64,000 nucleotides of DNA, from positions 1 through 64,000 of the forward strand of contig PDZX01000011.1 of the NCBI GenBank assembly GCA_002753185.1. Direction: 5' to 3'. This DNA comes from Magnetococcales bacterium WMHbin3. GTDB taxonomy: Bacteria; Pseudomonadota; Magnetococcia; Magnetococcales; Magnetaquicoccaceae. Every line of letters begins with the position of its first letter. Positions within the stretch are counted from its first letter, which is position 1. Positions 16,641 to 26,332 of this stretch are shown one piece after another. A program made the translations under genes and the position numbers. Under the pieces are notes generated by a model, which was not told the origin of the DNA, did no database searches, and was given only the letters and a program-made list of their open reading frames with translations.

Positions 16641-19610
16641 TCACGAACCCCGCGCGCCGGGCTTGCCGCCCGCGCGATAGAGCCGGTCCAAGGCCAGGAA
16701 GAGCCTCTGCCGGTCCACATGGAAGAACTCGATGATCTCCCTGGCCGCGTCGAGCTTCTCCTCCATGAAGCCCTGGCCATCGATCAGCGACGGGCTGTCG
16801 GCCGATTGGCGCTTGTGTTCCGCGATCACCAGCCGTGACAACTCCACCAGTTGCGCCATCCGCTCCTGCATGGACCGGAAGGTCTGCTCGACTTCGACGA
16901 AAGCATGATCCGTGCCAAAACGCGGACGACCTTCCCCGGTCATCCAGGATTCGAAAGCGCCCAGTCGCTCCATCAACTCCGCGCGCAACTCCTCCATGTG
17001 GTCGTCCAACTCGAAGCGGATCAGGGTGTCCTCCATGAGACGAATCCAGCCGAGGAGGGCCTCCTTGAGGCGCCTGATATCGAACATCCCGTCGGTGGGG
17101 ATGGTCAACGAACGGCGCACCTTGTCCAGGGCGTCGGCGGATTGGAGGGTGATGTCCGTGACGTGCCCGAAGGCGGTGGTGGCCCCGGTGGTGCCGCGTG
17201 CCAGGCCGAAGACGCTCATGGCGAGTTCCACCACCTTGCGAGCGCCCTGTTCGCTCTCCTGCGCGGCCTGGAGGGTGCGCTCGGCCAGGTGTTGGGTCTC
17301 GCCGGCCTGGTTGGCCGCCACCTCGCTGGCGTTGGCCCCGGCATTGGCGGAGGTCACGATCCGCTCGGCGGCCACACGGGAAACATCGGCGGCGCGCGCC
17401 ACCTCGCCTGCGGCCAGGGCCAGCTCGGAGGCGTTGTTGACCACCACCCCGGTGGCCTCGGATACGTTGTCGATGGCATCGGAGATGGCATGGATCGACT
17501 GGTTCTGTTCGTCCACGGCATCGGTGATGCGACCGTTGGCCTCCTCGATCTCGCCGACAATGGCGGCCACGGTCTGGATGGCGGCGCCCACCTGGTCGGT
17601 ATTGCCCTGGATGCCGGCGATCCGGGTGGAGATCATGCGCGTGGCGTCAGCGGTCTGCCGCGCCAGTTCCTTGACCTCGTTGGCCACCACGGCGAATCCC
17701 TTGCCGGCATCCCCGGCCCCGGCGGCCTCGATGGCGGCGTTCAGGGCGAGCATGTTGGTCTGCTCGGCGATGCTCTTGATCACCTCGACGCTGGCGCCGA
17801 TCTCGTTGGCGGCATGCGACAGGGCCAGCATCACCTCGCGGGCGTCGTCCGTATTGCTGGTGGCCACGCGGGAGAGCTTGCTCGCCTCGGCGCAGAGTTC
17901 CTGAATCCCGCCCAGCGACTCCACCATCCCGCGAATCTCGCCGCGCACGTTTTCCACCGCGACATCCACCCCCCGCAAGCTTTCGCTGACGTGCTCGATG
18001 TTCGAGGTCATCTCGATGGAGGCGCTGGCCACGGTGGCGGCATTGGCCGAACCGTCGCTGGCCGCCTCCACGATGACGCCAATGCTGGCGCTAAGATCGC
18101 GGGCGACCATGGAGATGCTGGCCATCCGTTCATCGACGTTTTCCATCAGGCTCTTGATCGAGGCGACGTTTTCGGCCAGATGACGATTGGCGTCTCCCAT
18201 CGCCCCGGCCTTGCCGGAGATCTCCTGAGCGCGTTCCTGCACATTGCCGCGAATGCCGTTCAGGCCATGGGCGCAGGCGGCCACGGTCTCCGACTGCAAG
18301 GCGAGATCCCGCGCAATGGCCACCAGATTGCCGGCCATCTCGTCCACCGCCACCCCCAGATCCCGCAACTCCCCGGACGGCAGGGTGGCGGGGTCGATGG
18401 TCCGGGTCAGATTGCCCGTGGCCATCACCTGCACCGCCTTGGTCAGCCCCACCAGAGGATGGGAGATCTTGCGCGCAATCAGGACGATGACCGCGACCGC
18501 GAACAGGAGCGCCAGCACCACGATCAGCAGGGTCAGCCTGGCCATGCGCGTCAAGGAGGCCTCGCTGACCTTGAGCAGGTCGTCGTGGGAGTCGATGCGG
18601 GCGATGCTCCAGCCAAAGATGGGCAGGGGCTGATAGACGATGTGGAACAGCCTGCCCTGATCCTCGAAAGTGCCGACTCCAGACTCCTGGCCCTTCATTT
18701 TGTCGATGATGGCCGTGAAGGCCGACGTCGCGGAGAGCGAGTCCGTCTTGGGCAGATAGTCGGCCAGGTCGTGCTCGCCCTCCGGATCCGCGCCCTCGTG
18801 CAGCTTGATGTCGAACTTCTTGTGGCTGTCGGCGATCAGAAAGCCCTTGGGATCGAGAATGATGGTCCGCCTGGTCGGCTCGCCCTGGCGCGCATGGGTG
18901 GTCAGATCGGTCTGCGCGGTCTGCTCGGTGCTGGTATGGAGTTCCCGGATGGTCTCCTGAAAAAGGGAAATCGGAATTTCGAAGTGGTAGAAGGCCGGCA
19001 TGGAGCCATCCTCCAGCACGATGGGCGAGGTATAGGAGAAAACCCACACATGTGCGTCCGCCGACATGTAGGGGTATTGCACATGCACCTCGTCCTTCTT
19101 CAACCGCATGGTCGGCTCGAAGAACGGCGCCGTGTTCTCCTCGCTGGAAAAATCCTCGTCCGGGGCCACCACGCCCATGGTCAGGCGCATGTGCTCCTGG
19201 CCCGTCATGTCGATGACGCAGGTCTCGACGATGGGATACATATGCTGGAGGCGCTGCACCCAGCGGTCCAGTTTCTGCTTGACGTCCCGTTGCGCCCCGG
19301 TGAATTGGATGACCTTTTTCGGCCCTTTTTCTCCCTGGACGTCCTCGTAGCGATTGCCGGCCCGCGTGTCTTTCAGTTCGAAATACTCTTCGAAACCGGG
19401 ATACTGCAAGGACATCAGCAGCATGTCCTTGGATTTGGCCTGCAGCATCATGGCGCGATTGCCGATCTCCTCCAGATCGTTGCGCATTCCTTGCACCGAG
19501 GATTCGATCACCGCCTGTTTGGTCAAGGCGTAGGAAAAGAGGGTGCTGACCGTGAGAATCACGCTCAGGATACCGGAAAAGATCAGGATCAACCGATTTT
19601 GAATCTTCAT
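16641..19610 (-). CDS. Large methyl-accepting chemotaxis protein with C-terminal CZB-like domain
   Basis: 989 aa. First membrane helix at about residues 7-29, then a ~325-residue periplasmic sensor that looks like a double Cache domain, second helix about 355-376, HAMP, and the MCP signalling domain with a classic hairpin tip ([20 protein letters not shown], about 611-630). The last ~145 residues resemble the CZB zinc-binding chemoreceptor domain ([11 protein letters not shown] is very close), but the His and Cys ligands are not where expected. The ATG at 19610 fits the signal-anchor start. It lies between a receiver protein and a diguanylate cyclase in one operon. Confidence 0.9.
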   Translation of the reverse strand: MKIQNRLILIFSGILSVILTVSTLFSYALTKQAVIESSVQGMRNDLEEIGNRAMMLQAKSKDMLLMSLQYPGFEEYFELKDTRAGNRYEDVQGEKGPKKVIQFTGAQRDVKQKLDRWVQRLQHMYPIVETCVIDMTGQEHMRLTMGVVAPDEDFSSEENTAPFFEPTMRLKKDEVHVQYPYMSADAHVWVFSYTSPIVLEDGSMPAFYHFEIPISLFQETIRELHTSTEQTAQTDLTTHARQGEPTRRTIILDPKGFLIADSHKKFDIKLHEGADPEGEHDLADYLPKTDSLSATSAFTAIIDKMKGQESGVGTFEDQGRLFHIVYQPLPIFGWSIARIDSHDDLLKVSEASLTRMARLTLLIVVLALLFAVAVIVLIARKISHPLVGLTKAVQVMATGNLTRTIDPATLPSGELRDLGVAVDEMAGNLVAIARDLALQSETVAACAHGLNGIRGNVQERAQEISGKAGAMGDANRHLAENVASIKSLMENVDERMASISMVARDLSASIGVIVEAASDGSANAATVASASIEMTSNIEHVSESLRGVDVAVENVRGEIRGMVESLGGIQELCAEASKLSRVATSNTDDAREVMLALSHAANEIGASVEVIKSIAEQTNMLALNAAIEAAGAGDAGKGFAVVANEVKELARQTADATRMISTRIAGIQGNTDQVGAAIQTVAAIVGEIEEANGRITDAVDEQNQSIHAISDAIDNVSEATGVVVNNASELALAAGEVARAADVSRVAAERIVTSANAGANASEVAANQAGETQHLAERTLQAAQESEQGARKVVELAMSVFGLARGTTGATTAFGHVTDITLQSADALDKVRRSLTIPTDGMFDIRRLKEALLGWIRLMEDTLIRFELDDHMEELRAELMERLGAFESWMTGEGRPRFGTDHAFVEVEQTFRSMQERMAQLVELSRLVIAEHKRQSADSPSLIDGQGFMEEKLDAAREIIEFFHVDRQRLFLALDRLYRAGGKPGARGS

Positions 19611-19678
19611 GCCGCCAACCCGGGCGCGGCTTGCGTGCGCCACGCGAAAAAGAGCAGCCCCCTTGCCTCCTTGGGCAT

Positions 19679-20131
19679 CTACAACGCCACCTCGTCCTCG
19701 GTCACGGTTTCCGCCGCGTATTCGCCCCACAGCAGATCGCCCCAGCGGCGGGCGCGGCTGGCAGCCTCGCGGATCACGGTGGCGAGCAGGGGCATGTCCA
19801 GGGGCTTGCGGACGTAATCCGAGGCGCCATGGGCCAGGGCCTCGATGACCCGATCCAGATCGCTGGCCCCGGTGATGACGATGAACTGCACCATGGGGTA
19901 TTTCTTTTTGGTCTGGCGGATGAACTGCAAACCGTTGCCGTCCGGGAGATTGATGTCCTGCAGGACGATCAGCGGGCTGAACGCCTCGAGCCGCGCCAAA
20001 CCCTCCGCGAAGCTGCCGGCATGGATGATCTCCACCTCGCCGGGGTCGTCCTGGAAGGCCAGGTATCGTTCGATGGCGCCACGGATCTCCGGTTCGTCAT
20101 CGACCACCATGATTCGCATCGGCTCGTTCAT
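19679..20131 (-). CDS. Stand-alone response regulator receiver protein
   Basis: 150 aa CheY-like receiver without an output domain. It has the acidic pocket MVVDDEPE, the phospho-acceptor Asp in [14 protein letters not shown] (about residue 61), the conserved Thr in IVITGASD and Lys in YVRKPLD. The start at 20131 has a GGAGA site 7 bp upstream. It is the first gene of the operon with the chemoreceptor (68 bp downstream) and the c-haem cyclase, so it may relay phosphorylation to chemotaxis or c-di-GMP control. Confidence 0.9.
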   Translation of the reverse strand: MNEPMRIMVVDDEPEIRGAIERYLAFQDDPGEVEIIHAGSFAEGLARLEAFSPLIVLQDINLPDGNGLQFIRQTKKKYPMVQFIVITGASDLDRVIEALAHGASDYVRKPLDMPLLATVIREAASRARRWGDLLWGEYAAETVTEDEVAL

Positions 20132-20549
20132 TGCTTTTCTCCGGAAAATTCCATTTTTATCTCCATCATCCAATTTTCGTGCCATGCCAGCGGAACTCAC
20201 GGGAGCCGGCATCCCCCGCGTGTTAATATGCTGTAACTTTCCACCATCGCGCAAAAAATGTCAAGCGCTTTCCAACGGTTGCACGCATATCACCCTGATT
20301 TGTCAATGTTGCGCGACTGTCATATTTACTATTATTTTGAGAATGCATTATATCAATAAATTCCCATATTGTTTCTCATTTGCACATTTTATGGTAATTT
20401 TCCAACCATCAATAAAAAATAATTCTCAATGCGAACGCATAAAAAGATATTTTAAAATATACCATACAACAGGCTTGACGCGAGGCGGAAAAATTGTATC
20501 CTGTCAACAATAACATCCTCCCCAACGACATGGATCTCGTTTCAGGAAC
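20132..20549. other. AT-rich divergent intergenic region
   Basis: 418 bp between the receiver gene (minus) and a PilZ gene (plus), clearly more AT-rich than the surrounding genes. No gene or RNA is recognised here. It should carry promoters for both operons; one plus-strand candidate is listed at 20475-20502. Confidence 0.7.
20475..20502 (+). promoter_or_regulatory. Probable sigma-70 promoter for the PilZ gene at 20550
   Basis: TTGACG (20475-20480) and TATCCT (20497-20502) are separated by 16 bp and lie about 45 bp before the ATG. The -35 box differs from consensus at one base. Confidence 0.5.
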
Positions 20550-21353
20550 ATGCACGACATGGACGCAACCCCCCCCGCCAATTCCCCCTCCCGCCGACGC
20601 CACGAAAGGGTCTGGTTCAAATGCCAGGCCACGCTCCATCTGCCCGGAGGCAAAACGCTCTGGGGCATGACGCGGGATGTCTCCCTGCGCGGCATCTTTC
20701 TGGCCATGGCCGCCCCCCCCTCCGACGTCGCCAATGGCGCCACCGGAACCCTGCGATTGACCGTCAATACCCTGCAAAAGGAGTTTCCCTGCCGGGTGGT
20801 CCACGTCAGCGACCAAGGGTTGGGCATCGAACTGAACGACCAGGGGGAAAACTTCGGCGCGGCCTTGACCGCCAGCCTGCTCCAGGAGACGCAGGTCCGC
20901 CTGGGCGCCGATGTCGCCTACACCGACTTCATCCGCGTCGCCAAACCGGGAAGCAGCGGGATCGAAGGCCGCCTGAACAAAATCAGCATCAGCCACATGG
21001 AGTTCACCTTCGCGCCCGCCTCCGGCTGGAACGAACCCAAGGCGGGAGACGAACTGCGGCTCGAAATCATCCAGCCACGCATGGACCCGCTGCCGGTCAG
21101 CGGCGTGGTGCGCACCGTCCACAAAGCGGAAAAACCCGCAGAAAAATCATGCGCCCTGCTGTTCACCAATCTGCCGGACAGAACCACCGAGGCCCTGAAA
21201 AAACTGGTCCAATCCCTCCATGACCAACGCCTGCGCAACATGGTCACCCAACGCACCACCGCCATCGGCCTGAACCAGGGGGGCGACATGCCCCGTTGGA
21301 CGCGTCCCGATCTGCGCCAAAACCTGGAACGGTTCTACGGCCCGCGCTCGTGA
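20550..21353 (+). CDS. PilZ domain protein, probable c-di-GMP effector
   Basis: 267 aa, soluble. The N-terminal PilZ domain (about 15-105) has both binding motifs: RRRHERVWFK (RxxxR type) and DVSLRG (D/NxSxxG type). The second half (about 110-220) looks like a further PilZ-like or YcgR-N-like beta-barrel without the motifs. An AGGA site lies just before the ATG; an ATG at 20559 is also possible. The 3' end overlaps the convergent histidine kinase gene by 19 bp. The partner it controls is unknown. Confidence 0.88.
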   Translation: MHDMDATPPANSPSRRRHERVWFKCQATLHLPGGKTLWGMTRDVSLRGIFLAMAAPPSDVANGATGTLRLTVNTLQKEFPCRVVHVSDQGLGIELNDQGENFGAALTASLLQETQVRLGADVAYTDFIRVAKPGSSGIEGRLNKISISHMEFTFAPASGWNEPKAGDELRLEIIQPRMDPLPVSGVVRTVHKAEKPAEKSCALLFTNLPDRTTEALKKLVQSLHDQRLRNMVTQRTTAIGLNQGGDMPRWTRPDLRQNLERFYGPRS

Positions 21354-23440
21354 GCCGACCGGCGCCGCTTGCCCGCAGCCAATTGCTCCCGATGGAGCGC
21401 CAGGGTCGGCAGAATGATGACCACCTCGGTCTCCGTGTACTCCCCGGTGCGCGGCGGTGAAAAGATCGTGATCTGCCCATGGTGATCCTTCACGATCCCC
21501 TCCACGATCGACAGACCCAGCCCGGTCCCCCTGGTCTTGCCCTTGCTGGTGTAGAAGGGATCGAAGATCTTGTTGATGGCCGCCTCCGGAATGCCGGGGC
21601 CATTGTCCTTGACCCAGACCCAGACATGCCGCTCGATGGCCTGCCCCACCACGGTGATCTGTTTCGGATGATCGGCAGGCATCTCCCCCAGGGCATCCAG
21701 GGCGTTGTTGAGGAGATTGACGAATACCTGGGACATCTGCTGCCGGTCGCAATAGAGGATCAGGTCATTGGGAATCCGCACGGTCACGGCGGCCGCGTCA
21801 TCGCGAATCCGGTGCGAAAGGAGATGGATCGCATCGCGCACCGGGTCTTCCAGGCGACACTCCACCCGGTCGGTCTCCATGCCGCCCTTGGAATAGGTCT
21901 TGAGACTGTCCACGATTTTGGAGATGCGCGCGCTGCCGTCCAGGATCCCCTCCAGGGTCTTGCCGATCTCGGCATGAAAACGGTTCAACCGCCCACTGGC
22001 ATCCTCGCCGGCGTGCCTGAGCAGGACTGGCGCGGCCAATCCCCAATACTGTTGCAAAAACTGGATGTTGGCCGAGATGAAGGCGTTCGGGTTGTTGATC
22101 TCGTGGGCCATGCCCGCCGAAAAGGTCCCCAGGGTGGCCAGGCGCTCGGCGTGAATCAACTGCCTGGTGCGGGCCTGGACCATCTCCTCGAGGCGATCCG
22201 CGTACTCCTTGAGCGCCTGCTCGGCCTGCTGGCGCTCGGTGATGTCCCGCGCGGAGGCCATGGCGAAGGAGGTGCCCTGGTACTGGAGCATGTTGACGCT
22301 CACCTCCACCGGGAAGAGGCTCCCGTCCTTGCGACGCTGGGTGGTGGTGAAAACGAGGGCGCCCTGGCGGGTCATCCCTTCCCAGAAGCCCGGCCACTCG
22401 TCCGCCGGGATCCGGGGGGCGATGTCATGAAAGGTCAGGGCCAGCATCTCCTCGCGGGAGTAGCCGAGACTCTTCCAGGCCGCCTGATTGACGGTGATGA
22501 AACGACCGCCGGAGTCGATCCAGTAGATGGCGTCCTTGGCGTTCATCACGGAAAAACGGCTGAAGCGCAGCTCCTCTTGCGCCTCCTCGGCCTGATTGCG
22601 GGCCTGGATCAGATGGGCCTCGCGGTTGGCCAGTTCGGTTGCCATGCGGTTGAGCGCCTGGCTGAGCAGATCGAGTTCCCGAATCCGCCAACGCGTGGGA
22701 AGTGAGGTGGCGAAATCCCCACGGGCGATGGCGGCAATGCGACCGGCAAACTCCTGAAACGGCCTGGGAATCCCCCGCCCGGCCCAAAAGAGCGCCACGA
22801 TCAGAACGCCCACCTGGCCAAGGGCCGTGACGAGATTGCCCAACATCCGACGAAAGGCCTCCTCGCGAAAACCGGCCAGCGGCAGCAGGAATTCGCTGTG
22901 CAGGAACAACCGCGCCTCGTCCCTGGCGAGCACGCCGTCACCGTCGCGATCCTGACCGATGGCGACCACGCTCTTGTGGTGATCGTGCTCCATCCAGGAA
23001 TAGGGAACCGAAAGGTCGTGGTAATGTCGAAAGAACGGTTCGGCATGGATGTCGGAGTGGTCGTGTCGCGTCTTGGCATTGAGCGACTCATCGTCCGATT
23101 CGATGGCCAGGATCTCCCAGTCGGGGGAAAAGAGGATCATGTGGTCCGGAAGACGGTCGTACTGGCGGGCGATCTCCAACCGGAGGCGAAAGAGAGAACG
23201 GATCTCCCGGATGTCCAAGGCGGCGGCCTCCAGGGCGCCTTCGGCCATGTGGCGCTGATAATTCTCGAATACGGGATGCCTGGCGAGCAGTTGCAGTTCC
23301 CGGATATCCGTCTCCATGGCCTTGCCGGCGATGAACGCCACCTCCTGGCGGTAATTCACCCAGTTGGCGATGCCGCTCCAGGCGCCGACCAGCAGGACGA
23401 CGGGGGCCAGAAAATAGAAGAATCGGTGGGCGAGGGTCAT
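21335..23440 (-). CDS. Membrane sensor histidine kinase with EF-hand-like periplasmic sensor
   Basis: 701 aa. A membrane helix (about 7-27), a periplasmic domain (about 28-200), a second helix (about 203-224), HAMP, PAS (about 300-410) and a HisKA/HATPase kinase core. The kinase has the phospho-acceptor in GMAHEINNP (about 445), N box VFVNLLNNALDAL, and G boxes KDNGPGIP and GTGLGLSI. The sensor is unusual: a canonical EF-hand loop DRDGDGVLARDE (residues 164-175) and a His-rich stretch just before it (HDHSDIH, HYHD, EHDHH). Metal or calcium sensing is inferred. No receiver is encoded next to it; its 3' end overlaps the convergent PilZ gene. Confidence 0.9.
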   Translation of the reverse strand: MTLAHRFFYFLAPVVLLVGAWSGIANWVNYRQEVAFIAGKAMETDIRELQLLARHPVFENYQRHMAEGALEAAALDIREIRSLFRLRLEIARQYDRLPDHMILFSPDWEILAIESDDESLNAKTRHDHSDIHAEPFFRHYHDLSVPYSWMEHDHHKSVVAIGQDRDGDGVLARDEARLFLHSEFLLPLAGFREEAFRRMLGNLVTALGQVGVLIVALFWAGRGIPRPFQEFAGRIAAIARGDFATSLPTRWRIRELDLLSQALNRMATELANREAHLIQARNQAEEAQEELRFSRFSVMNAKDAIYWIDSGGRFITVNQAAWKSLGYSREEMLALTFHDIAPRIPADEWPGFWEGMTRQGALVFTTTQRRKDGSLFPVEVSVNMLQYQGTSFAMASARDITERQQAEQALKEYADRLEEMVQARTRQLIHAERLATLGTFSAGMAHEINNPNAFISANIQFLQQYWGLAAPVLLRHAGEDASGRLNRFHAEIGKTLEGILDGSARISKIVDSLKTYSKGGMETDRVECRLEDPVRDAIHLLSHRIRDDAAAVTVRIPNDLILYCDRQQMSQVFVNLLNNALDALGEMPADHPKQITVVGQAIERHVWVWVKDNGPGIPEAAINKIFDPFYTSKGKTRGTGLGLSIVEGIVKDHHGQITIFSPPRTGEYTETEVVIILPTLALHREQLAAGKRRRSAHERGP

Positions 23441-23656
23441 GGCAAATTGCGTGAATGATCAAATGGATCCTTTTACAATATCCCGATTCGCGCCCCCTGT
23501 CCACCCCCCATGCGAGCGGGATGTTTTCTCCGAATCGAGAAGGATGCGACGAAAATTCCCATTTCTGGGAAAGGAAATGGATTAGGAAACAAAAAGTAAC
23601 AAATTGTAATGCTTTGATTTCAGATGGAAAACCCACCATCGGTAACATGGCATATT

Positions 23657-23675
23657 GATTGCGATTATCAATAGC
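23657..23675 (+). promoter_or_regulatory. Fur-box-like operator upstream of PilZ-polyferredoxin-P19 genes
   Basis: GATTGCGATTATCAATAGC matches the classical 19-bp Fur consensus at 13 of 19 positions by hand alignment and ends 41 bp before the PilZ ATG. The genes downstream include an iron-transport-type protein, which supports iron control. The rest of the 276-bp gap (23441-23716) shows no gene. Confidence 0.5.
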
Positions 23676-23716
23676 AAAAATGCCCCTCAACCCCCAGCCT
23701 GCTAAGGATCCCAGCG

Positions 23717-24112
23717 ATGTGGCCACGTCATCATAGGGAAATGGACCGCTGTACCACGGAAAAACCGGGAGACGCCGAGGAGCGCGGGCGGGAAAAACGC
23801 CGTCACGAACGGTATTTCATGCAATTTCACGTCTCCATCGTGTTCGAGGATGGCCAGGTCCTGCAGGGGATCTCCCATGATGTGAGCCTGGCCGGCCTGT
23901 TCGTCCATGCCAGGCCGACACGGGAACTGGAGGAGGCGATGAACGGCGAAGGGACGATCCAATTGGGCAAGGATCGTTATACCTTCAAGTGCCGTGTGGC
24001 CCGGCGCAACGCTTCGGGCTACGGCATCGACATCATCCGCAACAACCCGATACTGGGTTTTGCCATCACGAACCACATCTTCAACCAGATTTCGACCTGT
24101 CGTCTGATCTGA
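23717..24112 (+). CDS. Small PilZ domain protein
   Basis: 131 aa single-domain PilZ protein. It has both c-di-GMP motifs, KRRHERYFMQF (about 27-37) and DVSLAGLF (about 54-61). An AAGGA site 7-8 bp before the ATG at 23717 supports this start. The polyferredoxin gene follows after 30 bp in the same direction, so this c-di-GMP sensor appears to sit at the head of an iron-related operon, an unusual pairing. Confidence 0.88.
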   Translation: MWPRHHREMDRCTTEKPGDAEERGREKRRHERYFMQFHVSIVFEDGQVLQGISHDVSLAGLFVHARPTRELEEAMNGEGTIQLGKDRYTFKCRVARRNASGYGIDIIRNNPILGFAITNHIFNQISTCRLI

Positions 24113-24142
24113 CGAAAGACCGCCACCCGGTGGCGCAACAGG

Positions 24143-25678
24143 ATGGGATGCATGCCTTCAGGGACCTCCAGGAACACGCCACACCCCAACGAGGATGAAT
24201 TCGCCAAGCTTCCGGAGGGGATCCCGGATGCGGCAAGCGACATGGAGCGAGGCTACGTCTCGCCCACCCCTCCCCTGCCCCGCGAGGAGCGGCGCAAAAG
24301 TCCCGATCTGCGCCGCCCGTTCTGGGTGTTGCGCGTGGAGCACTTCCTCGCCCTGCGCCGCAACTGGTTTCCCGTCTGGCAACTGCTGACCCTGGTCGTC
24401 TTCATCGCCCTCGTGTTCGTTCCCGCCTTCCTGCCCGAACCCCCGGAAAACGCCACCCCCTGGAACAACTTCACCCGATTCGCCATCTACGCCATGTGGG
24501 GGATCTGGTTCCCGCTGGTGTTGCTTTCGGTGATCCTGGTGGGGCGCGCCTGGTGCGGGATGTTCTGCCCGCAGGGGGCGATCTCGGAATGGGCCAGCCG
24601 GATCGGCCTGAAACGACCGATCCCCAAATGGATGATGTGGTCGGGCCTGCCCATCGTCAGCTTTCTGCTGATCACGGCCCTGGGCCAGACCCTGGGGGTG
24701 CGCGACCACCCGGAGGCAATCCTGGAACTGTTCGGCGGCACGCTGCTGCTGGCCCTGCTGACCGGGCTGCTCTACAGCTACCGGCAGAGGGCCTGGTGCC
24801 GGCATCTGTGCCCCATCGGCCTGTTGCTGGGGATCTTTTCCCGGCTCGGCGCGGCCTTTTTCAGCTTCAACGCCCTGCGCCCCGGAGGGGACCGCTACTG
24901 CAACAAGTGCCTCTGCCCCACCATGGTGGACATCCGCTACAAGTGCGAGTCGCGCCACTGCATCGCCTGCTTCAAGTGCATCACCCCCGGCGCCCGCAAC
25001 GGCGTCAACCTCTATTTTCACCGCCCCGGCTGGGAGGTGGAGGCGATTCACGAACACAACCCCAATATGGCCGAGGTGCAGTTCCTGTTCCTGGCGACCG
25101 GCATCGCCCTGGGGGCGTTCTTGTGGCTGGTGCTGCCGGAATACCAGACCTTCCGTGGCGTGGCGGCCAACTGGTTCTTCGACCACGGCTGGTATTGGGC
25201 GGGCGAGGCGGGTCCGGCCTGGCTGATGAGCGTCCATCCCCAACGGGGGGAGGTTTTCACCTGGATCGACTTTTCGACCATCAGCGCCTTCATGACCGGC
25301 TTCATGGGGTTTCTCTGGCTGACGCTCTCCGCCACCACCGCCCTGAGCGCCCGCCTGGCGCAAGCCCTGGCCGGGGGGAATTGGCGGGACCATTTCGTGG
25401 CCCTGGGCTACCAGTATGCCCCGGTGGCCATGATCTCGCTGCTGCTGGGCCTGGGAGGCGAGCTGTTCAAGGCGCTCCTCTGGCTGGGCACGAGCATGAG
25501 CGAAATCAACCAGGTCAAGATGGGAATCTTCTATTTTGCCCTGTTCTGGAGCGGCCATCTGGGGTGGTCCATCCTGGGACACATCGGCATTCCGGCCCGC
25601 TGGCGCCTGATGCCCATGGCCACCGGCTTGCTGGGCAGCCTGCTGATCGGTTATTTTTGGAAACGTGCCTTGTTTTGA
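24143..25678 (+). CDS. Membrane-bound 4Fe-4S polyferredoxin (NapH/FtrD-like)
   Basis: 511 aa with about seven to eight membrane helices. Cysteine motifs are typical of NapH/NosR/FtrD proteins: WCGMFCPQGA and WCRHLCPIG between helices, then CNKCLCP and CESRHCIACFKC, enough for two [4Fe-4S] clusters. Such proteins pass electrons across the inner membrane to periplasmic partners. The next gene encodes a P19/FtrA-like iron-binding protein 22 bp away, as in FtrABCD/P19 ferrous-iron uptake loci, so it is probably the electron source there. No Ftr1-type permease is visible. Start choice among ATGs at 24143, 24149, 24152 and 24242 is uncertain. Confidence 0.85.
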   Translation: MGCMPSGTSRNTPHPNEDEFAKLPEGIPDAASDMERGYVSPTPPLPREERRKSPDLRRPFWVLRVEHFLALRRNWFPVWQLLTLVVFIALVFVPAFLPEPPENATPWNNFTRFAIYAMWGIWFPLVLLSVILVGRAWCGMFCPQGAISEWASRIGLKRPIPKWMMWSGLPIVSFLLITALGQTLGVRDHPEAILELFGGTLLLALLTGLLYSYRQRAWCRHLCPIGLLLGIFSRLGAAFFSFNALRPGGDRYCNKCLCPTMVDIRYKCESRHCIACFKCITPGARNGVNLYFHRPGWEVEAIHEHNPNMAEVQFLFLATGIALGAFLWLVLPEYQTFRGVAANWFFDHGWYWAGEAGPAWLMSVHPQRGEVFTWIDFSTISAFMTGFMGFLWLTLSATTALSARLAQALAGGNWRDHFVALGYQYAPVAMISLLLGLGGELFKALLWLGTSMSEINQVKMGIFYFALFWSGHLGWSILGHIGIPARWRLMPMATGLLGSLLIGYFWKRALF

Positions 25679-25700
25679 ACAACTAAAATAGGAGTGTCCG

Positions 25701-26279
25701 ATGAAACGTCCGTTGTATTGGAGTGCCGTGTTGGCCGGAGTCACCGTGCTGGTTCCCTTCACCAGCCAAGCCGCCGTGATGGAGATCGGCAAGGTGGACA
25801 AAAACGGGATGAAGGTCGCCGCCATCTATATTCAAAGCGTGGTCATGGAAGGCCATGACCACCACGGAGGACACGCCGGGCACGGCGACCATCAAGCCCC
25901 CGCCGCCCCCGCCCCCGCCGCGCGCGCCGACTCGGACATCCACCTGGAGGCCCAGATCCACGCCCTGGACAAGAATCCCCACGGCTTTGCCACCGGCTCG
26001 TGGATTCCCTACCTGGGCATCGAATACCGCCTGGAAAAGGCCGGCTCCGACTGGAAGGCCAAGGGAAACCTCATCCCCATGGCGTCCGGGGACGGCCCCC
26101 ACTACGGCGAAAACGTGAAGCTGGACGGACCCGGAAAATACAAGGTGGTCTACTCGATCCAGCCCCCCTCCATCCCCTACCACGTGGACAAGGAGACGGG
26201 TGTGAGCGGTTGGTGGGCGCCCTTTACGCAGGAATGGGAGTTCAATTACACGGGAACTGGCAAAAAAGGGGGGTATTGA
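25701..26279 (+). CDS. P19/FtrA-like periplasmic iron (or copper) binding protein
   Basis: 192 aa. A signal peptide ends near residue 24 (TSQAAVMEI). The domain matches the Fe2+ transport protein family (P19, FetP, Tp34): HLEAQIHALDKNPHGFATGS, WIPYLGIEYRLEK, and the His-containing YSIQPPSIPYHVDKETG. Family members bind Cu/Fe in the periplasm and deliver iron to a permease. A His-rich insert (GHDHHGGHAGHGDH), then Pro/Ala, lies near residue 51 and may add metal binding. An AGGAG site precedes the ATG. It lies in an operon with a polyferredoxin and, further up, a PilZ protein. Confidence 0.88.
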   Translation: MKRPLYWSAVLAGVTVLVPFTSQAAVMEIGKVDKNGMKVAAIYIQSVVMEGHDHHGGHAGHGDHQAPAAPAPAARADSDIHLEAQIHALDKNPHGFATGSWIPYLGIEYRLEKAGSDWKAKGNLIPMASGDGPHYGENVKLDGPGKYKVVYSIQPPSIPYHVDKETGVSGWWAPFTQEWEFNYTGTGKKGGY

Positions 26280-26297
26280 CCTTCCGGACGCATGCCG

Positions 26298-26329
26298 GGA
26301 GCGCCCCCCTGGTTGGCGGGCGCTCCTTT
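26298..26329. terminator. Hairpin between convergent genes
   Basis: GGAGCGCCC (26298-26306) and GGGCGCTCC (26318-26326) form a 9-bp GC-rich stem with an 11-nt loop, followed by TTT. It lies between the P19-like gene and the convergent nuclease gene. Confidence 0.6.
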
Positions 26330-26332
26330 GGT

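Noticed and set aside
16851-19817. 988-codon plus-strand open frame opposite the chemoreceptor
   Set aside because: Low-complexity translation without domains; the opposite strand has perfect MCP motifs.
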